From positions 150,098 to 214,097 of the forward strand of contig JAQYET010000033.1 of assembly GCA_028723525.1 (NCBI GenBank): a DNA stretch of 64,000 bases. The letters are read 5' to 3'. The position numbers and the translations under genes are program-made. Shown piece by piece: positions 36,658 to 45,942 of this stretch. The notes under the pieces were generated by a model, which was not told the DNA's origin, did not search any database, and saw nothing but the letters and a program-made list of their open reading frames with translations. The DNA is from Prevotellaceae bacterium. GTDB lineage: Bacteria > Bacteroidota > Bacteroidia > Bacteroidales > Bacteroidaceae. Within the stretch, counting starts at the first letter, position 1. Each line of letters starts with the position of its first letter.

Positions 36658-39021
36658 TTAAAATTCTAACAGCACTCTGCCGTTAATCTGCCGCCCTGTC
36701 AGATAGTTCGGAACGGCATACTGTTGGTTTGTAACGTCGGTAATCCAATAGTATGAGTTCACGTTGTTTATGCCCAGCAGGTTGAGACAGTCTATGCCGA
36801 TCCAGATGTTTCTCAGTATGCTCTTCTTCTGTCGTTTGTCGTTGTCGAAGGCTTGGAAACTCATGCCAATGTCGGCGCGTTTGTATGCTGCGGCACGGAA
36901 AGGCATGATGTCGAGTCGGCGGTGTGGTGCTCCGAACGGAAGTCCGTCGGCATAAGCGAGTTTCAAAGACATCTTCCATTTGTCGGTGCCCGGGAAGTAG
37001 TCGGTGAAGAACAGGTTAAGTGCAAACCTTTGGTCGGTTGGCAACGGAATGCTCTGCCCATTGAGTTTCATTCTTGTATTCATCACAGACAGCGTCACCC
37101 ACGAGTCGTTACCCTCCACAAATTCACCGAACAGTTTAAGGTCGAGCCCCATAGCACTACCGCTGCACTGCTGACTTGCGTCATAAACCACCTTCACATT
37201 GTTCACAGAATAGGGTACAAGATTGCCCAACAACTTAAAATACGCCTCTGCAGAGAACTTGAACGGACGGTTAGCCATCTTAAATCTGTAGTCCATTCCG
37301 GCAATGAAGTGTATCGAACGCTGGCTTTTCACCTTATTGTTTAGTGTAGCGTATGTCACGTTGTTCACGGTCATCGTGTCTCTCAATTCCTTGAAGAACG
37401 GGGCTTGATAGTACAGTCCGGTGGCAAATCTGAACGTCATGTCCTCGTTGAATGCCGGCACTATGCCGAGCGACACTCGCGGACTGAAGATGCTTTCCTT
37501 GTTGAAGTCCCAGTGAGAGAAGCGCACACCATAGTTTAGAGTGAAGAAATTACCCTTATACGTGAACTTATACGTGTCTTGCAAGTATGTCTCTATTCTT
37601 TTCGCCTTCAGTTCGTTGCGGGCATCGAGCGAATAAATCATGTAGAGGTCTTTACCTGTGTGCGGCACACTATAACCGCTTGAGTCTCTCATTTCATATT
37701 CGCGCGTCTTCTCGTTGATATTCTCAAACTTGAAGGTCAGACCCGCCTGTATGTTGTGTTTTTTCGTTTTATGGTTCAATGTCATCTTCACGCTCGCAAC
37801 GGTAGCGTTCAGATAGTTTCTTGCGTGCTCCATATATGTGCCCACACCGAGATTTTCGCTCGTTTCGGTCTGTGTGAGCCAATATTGCCCTTGTATGTCG
37901 TATGTCTCCTGTTCGCGCGTCTTGAATGCCGAACCAATGAGCGAAAACTTAGTGTTTTCGGTAAAGTTCCTCGTTATACTGAGTGACCCGAAGAACGTTC
38001 TGAACAAGTCTTTCTCCTGTCCGTCGAAATAAACCTTGAATGACTTCACGTTCTCCATCGTTCCGAAGTTAGTTTCGCGGTCTTCCGGTTTGAAGTTATA
38101 CCGGTTTTCCGAGATATTCCCAATGAAGTCGATAGTCCACCTCTTGTTCGGCTGATAACTGAGATACGTCTGATAATCTATGAACGAAGGGTCGTATTCT
38201 CCTTTTGTCTCAAGCGAACCGAGCAAATATTTATTGGTTTTATATCTTATCCCGTTTGTCCACGACAGTTTCTTAGTGCTCAGTCCCACGTAGGCACTTG
38301 CTCCGAGAAAACTTGCTGTTACCGTAGCCTCCGACTTCTTCGGGCGTTTGTATGTTATGTCAAGAGCCGACGACATTTTGTCGCCATATTTCGCCTCATA
38401 TCCTCCGGAAGAGAAGCCAATCTTCTCAACCATATCGCCGTTGATTATCGAAAGCCCTTCCTGCTGTCCGCTCCTCACAAGGAATGGGCGGTAAACCTCC
38501 ACATCATTTATATATACCGAGTTCTCGTCGAACGTTCCGCCGCGCACGTTATACTGCGACGACAACTCGCTGTGCGTGCTCACTCCCGCCTGTTGCTGTA
38601 TGAGTTCCTCCACCTTGTTGCCCGAGGCCGACGGCGTTACGCCGATTTGCTTCACGTCAATTTCCTGCGTTGTCCCGGTCTGACGGCGTTGTTCGGTTAT
38701 CACCACCTCGTCGAGCATTCCGGCGTCGAACAGTTGCACCTGCAGCGTCATCTTCCCTTTCGGGTTACGCAGCACCCTTGTCTTGGTTTTGTAGCCAATC
38801 ATCGAGAACCTCACCGTAACGGAGTCGGCAGATTGCAGTTCGATACTGAACTCACCGTTGAGATTAGTCATTGTGAGTTTACCTTGACTTACCACCGACG
38901 CGAGTTCCACAGGATTGTTCTCTTGGTCGGTTACGCGCCCTTGCAGCGTGAACGACTGAGCGTATATTGCCGTTGCAATAAATATAAATAATAAACCTGA
39001 TATTATTCTTTTCATCTTCAT
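36658..39021 (-). CDS. TonB-dependent receptor with carboxypeptidase-like regulatory domain
   Basis: A 787-residue outer membrane receptor. It begins with a signal peptide (MKMKRIISGLLFIFIATAIY, cleaved after AQ), then an N-terminal carboxypeptidase D regulatory-like beta domain (residues 25-105, LQGRVTDQENNPVELASVV), a plug domain (VEELIQQQAGVSTHSEL, YNVRGGTFDENSVYINDVEV) and a 22-strand barrel ending in the C-terminal Phe (NGRVLLEF). It has no SusD partner gene next to it, and the substrate is unknown. A 174-base gap separates it from fbp upstream. Confidence 0.93.
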   Translation of the reverse strand: MKMKRIISGLLFIFIATAIYAQSFTLQGRVTDQENNPVELASVVSQGKLTMTNLNGEFSIELQSADSVTVRFSMIGYKTKTRVLRNPKGKMTLQVQLFDAGMLDEVVITEQRRQTGTTQEIDVKQIGVTPSASGNKVEELIQQQAGVSTHSELSSQYNVRGGTFDENSVYINDVEVYRPFLVRSGQQEGLSIINGDMVEKIGFSSGGYEAKYGDKMSSALDITYKRPKKSEATVTASFLGASAYVGLSTKKLSWTNGIRYKTNKYLLGSLETKGEYDPSFIDYQTYLSYQPNKRWTIDFIGNISENRYNFKPEDRETNFGTMENVKSFKVYFDGQEKDLFRTFFGSLSITRNFTENTKFSLIGSAFKTREQETYDIQGQYWLTQTETSENLGVGTYMEHARNYLNATVASVKMTLNHKTKKHNIQAGLTFKFENINEKTREYEMRDSSGYSVPHTGKDLYMIYSLDARNELKAKRIETYLQDTYKFTYKGNFFTLNYGVRFSHWDFNKESIFSPRVSLGIVPAFNEDMTFRFATGLYYQAPFFKELRDTMTVNNVTYATLNNKVKSQRSIHFIAGMDYRFKMANRPFKFSAEAYFKLLGNLVPYSVNNVKVVYDASQQCSGSAMGLDLKLFGEFVEGNDSWVTLSVMNTRMKLNGQSIPLPTDQRFALNLFFTDYFPGTDKWKMSLKLAYADGLPFGAPHRRLDIMPFRAAAYKRADIGMSFQAFDNDKRQKKSILRNIWIGIDCLNLLGINNVNSYYWITDVTNQQYAVPNYLTGRQINGRVLLEF

Positions 39022-39195
39022 TATAACGATGTTTTGTCTATATTATTGCAAGCGTCCGACTTTATATTTCGTCAAAGCCGGTCATTATCCGGCTGTCCGC
39101 TGTAAAGCGATTTACGCCCCGTTCATGGTCTTTTGGATGTATGACCGCGAGAACGAGACGTAAATCACTATCAAATCCCATACATGGCGACCGCT

Positions 39196-41172
39196 CTATC
39201 GCCTCTCCTTTATGAAGCCATGACGATATGCGTAGAGCAGTTCTTCGAGGTCGCTTATCTGCTTGCGCAGTTCAACACCTTTGTCCGTGTCAGCCACTTT
39301 CATGCGTCGCGACGACATCTCCACAATATGCGTAGTGCGCTTTATGTCGGCACCGCTCTTCACAACATCCTCTGCGCTTGTGAACGGCTCGTGTTGCACA
39401 AGTTCGAAACCACGGCTGTGATAAACAAGAGTATATCCGGCAATACCCGTCTCCTTATGATATGCACGCGAGAAACCACCGTCTATCACCATGAGTTTCC
39501 CGTTAGCCTTTATCGGGTTCTCGCCCTTTGTTACGTGCACCGGCACATGACCGTTGATGATATGGCGGTTAGGACCTGTCAGACCGAAGTTATCCATTAG
39601 CATGTCCATCACTTCCTCGTTGTCGCGCATGTGGAAGAACATTCCCTTTTCCTCCTTGTGAGTCTCCTTGTCGGTGAGGAAATAGCGTTCGAAAGTAGCC
39701 ATTTTCGCCTTGTCAAACAATGTGGAGTCGGGTCCGCACCACAGATACAGGAAGTAATCCACGGCATATTCTTTCTCTTTCGGAGACGAGTCGTTCTGGA
39801 ATGCGGCGCGAATGAGCATGCCTGTATGGTGCATCAGTTCCTTTCCGCGATATTTTTTACCTTTGTAAAGTTCCACCTCTTTCAGCGTACCATCTTGATT
39901 GAGAGGTATCGAAGCATGGAAAAGCAGGTTGTTGTTGAATACCGAATACATGCTGCCATGCGACAACATAGTCCACATGTGCTGCTGCAGTTTCTCGCTG
40001 TGCACGAAAGAGTCGTGCAGGCGTTTCAGCACATCGCTTTCCTCTTTCGTGAGTTTGTTCGGATGCTTCGGGTCTATCGTCGGGAAGTTGCAGCTCGTCA
40101 TCTTATATTCCTTGCCGTCGAGCGTGCAGATACCGCGTTCGTAGTCGATGTTTTTCAGCAGTTCTCGGTCTTGCATTTCCCACTGTGGATATTTCTCAAA
40201 GAGGGCCGCCTCCACCTTGAACTGTATCACCGCAATCGCCTTGTGCATCCTTGCAATCTTCAGTTGCGTGCGGTCGTCAATCATGTCATCCTTGCCACAC
40301 TTGGGCATGAACTCCACACATGGGTCATCGCCATAGGTGTCGAGCGCAAACGAAAGCAGCGGCACAAGGTTTATTCCATATCCATCTTCGAGTGTGTCGA
40401 GGTTGGCATACCTCATTGAAACTCGCAACACGTTGCAGATACAGGCATCATTTCCTGCCTTTGCACCCATCCACAAGATGTCATGATTTCCCCACTGAAT
40501 GTCCCACGAATTATATTTGCCCAGCGTGTCGGCAATGATATGTGCTCCGGGACCTCTGTCATAGATGTCGCCGAGGATATGGAGTTGATCGATTGCGAGC
40601 CGCTGTATCACGTTAGAAATCGTGATTATAAAGTCGTCGGCACGCCCGGTAGAGATTATGGTGTCGATGATTGCCGACACATACGCGCTCTTGTTCACAT
40701 CGTCGGGACGCTCATGCAGCAGTTCCTGAATGATGTATGAGAACGACTGCGGCAGCGATTTTCTCACTTTCGAGCGTGTATATTTAGACGAAACCTCGCG
40801 GCATACCCTCACCAGTCGGTGTATCGTAATCTGATACCATTCGTTGAGGTCGTCTTCCTTTGTCTTTATCAGTTCCAGCCTTTGTTCCGGATAGTAAATC
40901 AAGGTGCATAGGTCGCGCTTTATGCCCTCGCGGATTTCGTTGCCGAAAAGTTCGTTCACCTTTCTCCTTATGTTTCCCGATGCGTTCTTCAACACATGCT
41001 GGAAAGCCTCATATTCACCGTGAATGTCGGCGAGAAAGTGCTCTGTCCCTTTTGGAAGATTAAGGATAGCCTGAAGATTTATAATCTCCGTGCTTGCGTC
41101 TGCCACTGTCGGAAATGTGTTAGAGAGCAGTTCCAAGTAGCGCATGTCTTTTGCAATATCATACTGATTCAT
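39196..41172 (-). CDS. fbp: Fructose-1,6-bisphosphatase class III
   Basis: A 658-residue gluconeogenic phosphatase of the Firmicutes/Bacteroidetes-type class III, unrelated to E. coli Fbp. It belongs to the calcineurin-like metallophosphoesterases: metal-site motifs ADIHGEYEAF, LGDIYDRGPGAH and WGNHDILWMG are present, with RHIINGHVPVHV and VIDGGFSRAYH further on. With pgi and fba elsewhere in the window it covers the fructose phosphate branch of sugar metabolism. It begins 44 bases after the GT2 gene. Confidence 0.95.
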   Translation of the reverse strand: MNQYDIAKDMRYLELLSNTFPTVADASTEIINLQAILNLPKGTEHFLADIHGEYEAFQHVLKNASGNIRRKVNELFGNEIREGIKRDLCTLIYYPEQRLELIKTKEDDLNEWYQITIHRLVRVCREVSSKYTRSKVRKSLPQSFSYIIQELLHERPDDVNKSAYVSAIIDTIISTGRADDFIITISNVIQRLAIDQLHILGDIYDRGPGAHIIADTLGKYNSWDIQWGNHDILWMGAKAGNDACICNVLRVSMRYANLDTLEDGYGINLVPLLSFALDTYGDDPCVEFMPKCGKDDMIDDRTQLKIARMHKAIAVIQFKVEAALFEKYPQWEMQDRELLKNIDYERGICTLDGKEYKMTSCNFPTIDPKHPNKLTKEESDVLKRLHDSFVHSEKLQQHMWTMLSHGSMYSVFNNNLLFHASIPLNQDGTLKEVELYKGKKYRGKELMHHTGMLIRAAFQNDSSPKEKEYAVDYFLYLWCGPDSTLFDKAKMATFERYFLTDKETHKEEKGMFFHMRDNEEVMDMLMDNFGLTGPNRHIINGHVPVHVTKGENPIKANGKLMVIDGGFSRAYHKETGIAGYTLVYHSRGFELVQHEPFTSAEDVVKSGADIKRTTHIVEMSSRRMKVADTDKGVELRKQISDLEELLYAYRHGFIKERR

Positions 41173-41216
41173 AGCGTTAGGTTTTTTTGTAGTTAAGAAT
41201 TTATTTGGATTAGTTG

Positions 41217-42341
41217 TTATATTTTATGTGTGATGAAGTCATACTTGTCTGCGCGTTTGTACGACAGCCAATGTGTTAACTTCCGGAATGTCTGCAATAT
41301 CTCAATCGGAACAATCTGCCATGCCGGTATGTCGGCAAAGAACTGTGCCTCTCTCCGTCGTGCCAAAACTGTCCTCAAGACTATCGAAAACAGCAGCGAG
41401 GCTATGGCTGTAGCCATTACCGGCATGTTGTAGTCCACTGTTTGGTATGCCAATGCTGTCATGGGAAGCAACATTCCGGCGTGGAATAGTATGCCGTCTA
41501 TTGCCTGTGGCACGCGGTGAGACGCTTTCCTCTGCAGATGTCTGCGTGTCTCCATGTAGAAAAGCCGATGGTTGCGCCACTCCCTTTTTGTCGGAGTGTC
41601 CTCCACGAGCAGTGCGTCGGGGTGGTTTGTCACAGCAGTTCCTCTCTTCACGGCATATTTGTTCACTATGAAGTCATATTCTCCTCGCATATATTTCAGG
41701 TTGCCTTCAAATCCTCTGCGTTTCATGAAGTCGTCGCGCAGCATCATGATGTTCTTGCTTTCTGTGCGGTATGCCGTTCCGAAAGAGGCTTCATGGGCAT
41801 GCGCCATGTCGTCGTGGAAACGCAGGGAGCGGTAGGTTGAAGGAGCGTCAGGTGCATAAACTGTCGGACCTATAACCATATTGCGCCCCTCCGACATACA
41901 TCCTGCCATCGACTTTATCCATTGGTCAGACTCCGGTCGGCATGTTATGTCGGTGAACAGAAGCCAAGGGTTGTGGGCAGCCTTCACGCCGAGCGTTATG
42001 GCAAGTTTCCTCCTGCTGATATATCTCGACGAGTCAGGGATGAACGTGGTGTAGAGTCGCTTGTTGCTTTCAAACCTCTTTAGCACGTCTTCAGTGTCGT
42101 CATTGCTCTTTGCCGCCACCACTATAACCTCGAAACCCTCCGGATAGTCTTGTTCCAAGATTGCCGGGAGGTTGCGTTCTATCTCCTCTGCATTGTCGTG
42201 CAGGGCTATTATGACAGACACCGGCAGCCTTTCACACTCCTCGTCGGGCGCGGCAAACCTCTGTCTCCGCATGTATATGCTAAGCAGCGGAGAGGCTATT
42301 GCGACAACTGCAAGTGTCAGTATTATTATCATATTCAGCAT
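41217..42341 (-). CDS. Membrane-bound glycosyltransferase family 2 protein
   Basis: A 374-residue protein with an N-terminal membrane anchor (residues 1-24), a cytoplasmic GT-A domain (LPVSVIIALHDNAEEIERNL, GFEVIVVAAKSNDDTEDVL, LLFTDITCRPESDQW as the DxD-region variant TDI) and C-terminal hydrophobic segments from about residue 285 (ILFHAGMLLPMTALAYQTV). This is the layout of processive or polyisoprenyl-type GT2 enzymes. The acceptor is unknown. It sits in a tight run ftsE-lysC-GT2-fbp. Confidence 0.82.
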   Translation of the reverse strand: MLNMIIILTLAVVAIASPLLSIYMRRQRFAAPDEECERLPVSVIIALHDNAEEIERNLPAILEQDYPEGFEVIVVAAKSNDDTEDVLKRFESNKRLYTTFIPDSSRYISRRKLAITLGVKAAHNPWLLFTDITCRPESDQWIKSMAGCMSEGRNMVIGPTVYAPDAPSTYRSLRFHDDMAHAHEASFGTAYRTESKNIMMLRDDFMKRRGFEGNLKYMRGEYDFIVNKYAVKRGTAVTNHPDALLVEDTPTKREWRNHRLFYMETRRHLQRKASHRVPQAIDGILFHAGMLLPMTALAYQTVDYNMPVMATAIASLLFSIVLRTVLARRREAQFFADIPAWQIVPIEILQTFRKLTHWLSYKRADKYDFITHKI

Positions 42342-42374
42342 TTTCGTATGTAGTTATGACCTCCTTAGCCATTC

Positions 42375-43694
42375 CTAATTGTCGAACAGCGTGTCTGAAA
42401 GGCTCTGAAGTGCTCTTTTCTTGTCGGTCTCGCGTATTAGGAACGAGATGTTGTAGTTCGAGCCTCCGTATGAAATCATTCTCACGGGGATGTTCTTAAT
42501 TGCTTCTGTTGCCATAGTCTCAAACCCTACATTGCTCCAGTCGAGGTCGCCCACCACGCACACTATGCACATCCCCTTATCCACGGTAACGGTGCCATAG
42601 TTCTTCAGTTCATCCACTATCTCGTTCAGATGAACGTCGTTGTCTATGCTCATCGACACGCCAACCTCGCTCGTTGCCACCATGTCAATGGCAGTCTGAT
42701 AGCCTTCGAACGTCTCAAACACTTTGCGCAGGAAGCCTGTGGCAAGCAGCATGCGCGAACTCTTCACCTTTATCGCGGTGATGTTGTCTTTCACTGCCAC
42801 CGCCTTGATTTTCCCCCTCACGCGCTCATTGTTGATGATAGTGCCGGGAGCCTCCGGTTGCATCGTGTTTTTCAGGCGCACCGGAATGCCGGCATGCTTT
42901 GCCGGCTGTATGCAGGTGGGGTGGAGTATCTTTGCTCCGAAGTATGCCAGTTCTGCCGCCTCGTCAAAGTGAAGTTGGCTTATTGCCTCGGTCTTATCCA
43001 CCACTCGCGGGTCGTTGTTGTGCATCCCGTCGATGTCTGTCCATATCTGTATCTCCTCCGCGCCTATTGCAGCCCCGATGAGCGATGCCGAATAGTCGCT
43101 GCCTCCGCGCTTTAGGTTGTCTGTTTCGCCGTATGCGTTGCGGCATATAAATCCCTGTGTGACATACACCTGATGTCCCGCTTCGCGTTCCATCACCTCG
43201 TTCAGCCTGTCGTGAATGTATTTGGCGTCGGGTTCGTCGTTCTTATCGGTTCTCATGAAGTCGAGAGCCGAGAGCAACACGGCGTCGAAACCGTTCTCTT
43301 TCATGTAGTTCACCACCATGTTGGTGCTCATTATCTCGCCTTGTGCCAGTATGCTTTTCTCCTCAAAACTCGTGAACAGTTCGGTGGTGAAAGAGCGGAG
43401 ATAATCGAACTTCTCGCACAGAAACCGCCGTGTTATGCCGCGATATTCATCTGTGGAGTAAAGGTTTTCCACATGCCGCATGTATGACGCTTCGAGAGAG
43501 TCGATAACTTCCTTTGCCTTCTCCGGGCTTTTCTTGTAGAGATGATTTGAAATCTCAACAAGCGAGTTGGTAGTGCCCGACATTGCAGAGAGTACCACAA
43601 AGACCGGCTCTCCGCAACTTGTCAACAATGACGAGACCTCGCGCATGCGTTCCGGCGTGCCGACCGAGGTGCCGCCGAATTTCATTACTTTCAT
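42375..43694 (-). CDS. lysC: Aspartate kinase
   Basis: A 439-residue enzyme that phosphorylates aspartate, the first step to lysine, threonine and methionine. It starts MKVMKFGGTSVGTPERM, with the kinase site in TDIDGMHNNDPRVV and substrate segment GFICRNAYGETDNLKRGGSD. Two ACT domains at the C-terminus (residues 305-439; TAIKVKSSRMLLATGFL, CIVCVVGDLDWSNVGF) suggest feedback control by an end-product amino acid. It is a monofunctional form without homoserine dehydrogenase. It lies 14 bases after ftsE. Confidence 0.95.
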   Translation of the reverse strand: MKVMKFGGTSVGTPERMREVSSLLTSCGEPVFVVLSAMSGTTNSLVEISNHLYKKSPEKAKEVIDSLEASYMRHVENLYSTDEYRGITRRFLCEKFDYLRSFTTELFTSFEEKSILAQGEIMSTNMVVNYMKENGFDAVLLSALDFMRTDKNDEPDAKYIHDRLNEVMEREAGHQVYVTQGFICRNAYGETDNLKRGGSDYSASLIGAAIGAEEIQIWTDIDGMHNNDPRVVDKTEAISQLHFDEAAELAYFGAKILHPTCIQPAKHAGIPVRLKNTMQPEAPGTIINNERVRGKIKAVAVKDNITAIKVKSSRMLLATGFLRKVFETFEGYQTAIDMVATSEVGVSMSIDNDVHLNEIVDELKNYGTVTVDKGMCIVCVVGDLDWSNVGFETMATEAIKNIPVRMISYGGSNYNISFLIRETDKKRALQSLSDTLFDN

Positions 43695-43708
43695 CTTTTA
43701 TATGTTTT

Positions 43709-44422
43709 TCAACCTTCCGACCCTTCTCTTTCTTCAGTCAGGTCTATGCTGTTGTAGGTGTTTGTTATGTCGCTTATCGACGTTTCCGAGCATCGGTAAA
43801 CTATCCCCGGAAACTTGTCGAGCATAGGTATGTTGTGCGTTGACATCACGATTGCTGTTCCTGTGAGACTTATCTGCTTCAACAGCGACACGATGTTGCT
43901 TGCCGTTTCGGGGTCGAGATTGCCCGTAGGCTCATCTGCCACGATTACTTTCGGCTTGTTGAGCAATGCCCTCGCGATGGCTATTCGTTGCTGTTCCCCC
44001 CCGGAGAGTTCGTGGGGCATTTTGTCTGTTTTGTCTGAAAGCCCCACAGCCTCAAGCACTTCTTCGATGCGTTGCTTGCGTTCCGACTTTTTCCAGCCGG
44101 TGGCTTTGAGCACAAAGTCGAGATTTTTGCCCACAGTACGGTCATGAAGAAGTTGGAAATCTTGGAAAATCACCCCCATCTCCCTGCGCAATCCGGGCAC
44201 CTCACTGCGCTTTATCTTCATCAGGTCTCTGCCCAGCACCTCCGCTTTTTCGGCACTCTCTATGTCGAGTTCGCAGTAGAAAGTCTTCAGCAGCGAACTC
44301 TTTCCGGAACCCACCTTACCTATTATATATACGAACTCGCCCTCGTCAACATTGAAGTCGATGTCTTTGAGCACGCACAGCTCGTCTTGGTAAATACTTA
44401 CTTTATTATAATCTATAAGCAT
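43709..44422 (-). CDS. ftsE: Cell division ATP-binding protein FtsE
   Basis: A 237-residue ABC ATPase. Walker A is GKVGSGKSS (residues 35-43), the Q-loop is [14 protein letters not shown], the signature is [15 protein letters not shown] and Walker B is [14 protein letters not shown]. The DRTV and TGNLDPET details match FtsE, which with FtsX controls peptidoglycan hydrolysis at the septum. No ftsX lies next to it. A repeat array (D) sits about 40 bases upstream of its start. Confidence 0.88.
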   Translation of the reverse strand: MLIDYNKVSIYQDELCVLKDIDFNVDEGEFVYIIGKVGSGKSSLLKTFYCELDIESAEKAEVLGRDLMKIKRSEVPGLRREMGVIFQDFQLLHDRTVGKNLDFVLKATGWKKSERKQRIEEVLEAVGLSDKTDKMPHELSGGEQQRIAIARALLNKPKVIVADEPTGNLDPETASNIVSLLKQISLTGTAIVMSTHNIPMLDKFPGIVYRCSETSISDITNTYNSIDLTEEREGSEG

Positions 44423-44463
44423 GTTTATATCCTTTTAAATCGTCATTAACTATCAGCCACTTG

Positions 44464-44548
44464 GTAAAATCGGCAGGATTGTTCTGCAAAATCGGCGAAA
44501 TTACTTTGCAAAATCGGCGAAATTGCCGACCAAAACCGGCGATTTTAA
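44464..44548 (+). repeat. 22-bp repeat array D (four units)
   Basis: Four units with cores starting at 44471, 44493, 44515 and 44537, exactly 22 bp apart; the best unit reads GCAAAATCGGCGAAATTGC. It fills most of the 137-base gap between the DEAD-box helicase stop and the ftsE start, both on the minus strand. Confidence 0.9.
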
Positions 44549-44559
44549 TTTCAGAGATG

Positions 44560-45888
44560 TCATGTCTTGCTCTGTCGCTCGCCATGTCTTGCACTGTTGT
44601 CGGATGTGTTTCGCTTTCCGTTTCCTTTTCCCCGACCTTTCTGTCCGGCTCTCTTGGGTGCTCCGTCGTTGCCTTTTCCGTTCCTTCTTCCTCTTTTCTG
44701 TGGCTTCCCACCCTGCCGTCCTTTCTTTATCATTGGTACATACTCCGGTCCTTTGCCTATGCCATCTGGCAGTGGATTTTTTGTTACCTCATATCCGAGA
44801 AACCTCTCTATCTCCATGAAGTCAACAATCTCCCAGCCCCTCACGAGCGTTATGGCAATGCCGTCGCGGTCGGCGCGTGCCGTTCGACCTATCCTGTGCA
44901 CATAGTCTTCGGCATCGTGCGGCACGTCGAAGTTGATTACCGTGGCAATGTCGTCTATGTCTATGCCTCGCGCAACGATGTCTGTGGCTACGAGAACATC
45001 TGTTTGGTTAGACTTGAAGCGGTACATCACGTCGTCGCGCTGCTGCTGCGAGAGGTCGGAGTGCATCTCATCGCAGTTTATTCCGATGCGTTTCATGTCG
45101 CGTGTGATGTCCTTCACTTTCTGTTTTGAACTTGAGAAGATTATCACTCGGTTGAGTTGCTTGTCCTTGAACAGATGTTTCAGTATGGCAAGCTTCTGTG
45201 TCTCGTGACACACGTATGCCGACTGCCGTATCTTGTCTGCCGGCTTGCTCACTGCGAGTTTCACCGTGACGGGGTTTTTCAGCAGTGTTCTTGCCAGTTC
45301 TTCTATCTTAGGAGGCATTGTAGCCGAGAACATTATCGTCTGGCAGGTGTCGGGAAGCAGTTTGGCGATGGCTATGATGTCGTCGCTGAAACCCATGTCG
45401 AGCATTCGGTCTGCCTCGTCGAGTACGAAGAAAGATGCGCGCCCGAGGTCGATGTTCCCCATTGTTATGTGGCTTTTCAGCCTGCCGGGAGTGGCAATGA
45501 TTACGTCGGCTCCCATCTTCATTCCTTTCGACTCTTGGTCGTATCGGTTGCCGTCGTTGCCGCCATATACCGCTACGCTGCTCACTTCGGGCATGTAGTA
45601 GGCGAAGCCCTGCATCGCTTGGTCAATCTGTTGTGCCAGTTCTCTCGTCGGGCTCATCACTATGCAGTTTATCGCATCGTGTGGAAAACCTCCGTCGTCG
45701 AGCATGCTCAGTATCGGGAGAAGATAGGCAGCGGTCTTTCCTGTGCCTGTCTGTGCCACCCCCAGAACGTCGTGCCCGTCGAGGATTTCGGGTATGCACT
45801 TTTCCTGTACGGGCGTACAGGTGTAGAAGTGCATGTCTTCGAGGGCGTCGAGAGTATTATCGTTGAGGTCTAAATCATAAAATTCCAT
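44560..45888 (-). CDS. DEAD-box RNA helicase (RhlE/CshA-like)
   Basis: A 442-residue ATP-dependent RNA helicase. Q motif YTCTPVQEKCIPEILDG, Walker A AQTGTGKT (45-52), DEAD in FFVLDEADRMLDMGF, SAT in MFSATMPPK, and motif VI HRIGRTARADRDG. The C-terminal 70 residues are a Lys/Arg/Gly-rich tail, usual for RNA annealing or ribosome association. It would help ribosome assembly or mRNA turnover. It follows the LptF/G gene by 54 bases on the minus strand; array D lies just after its stop. Confidence 0.93.
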   Translation of the reverse strand: MEFYDLDLNDNTLDALEDMHFYTCTPVQEKCIPEILDGHDVLGVAQTGTGKTAAYLLPILSMLDDGGFPHDAINCIVMSPTRELAQQIDQAMQGFAYYMPEVSSVAVYGGNDGNRYDQESKGMKMGADVIIATPGRLKSHITMGNIDLGRASFFVLDEADRMLDMGFSDDIIAIAKLLPDTCQTIMFSATMPPKIEELARTLLKNPVTVKLAVSKPADKIRQSAYVCHETQKLAILKHLFKDKQLNRVIIFSSSKQKVKDITRDMKRIGINCDEMHSDLSQQQRDDVMYRFKSNQTDVLVATDIVARGIDIDDIATVINFDVPHDAEDYVHRIGRTARADRDGIAITLVRGWEIVDFMEIERFLGYEVTKNPLPDGIGKGPEYVPMIKKGRQGGKPQKRGRRNGKGNDGAPKRAGQKGRGKGNGKRNTSDNSARHGERQSKT

Positions 45889-45942
45889 ATTGTTGTTTCT
45901 TTTCTTTTTTATTGTATATTGTATGTCGCTGCCCCGCGGTAA

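Noticed and set aside
44406-44711. Minus-strand frame running through repeat array D
   Set aside because: It exists because the 22-bp units lack stops in one frame; it overlaps the helicase 3' end and the start of ftsE and has no domain.
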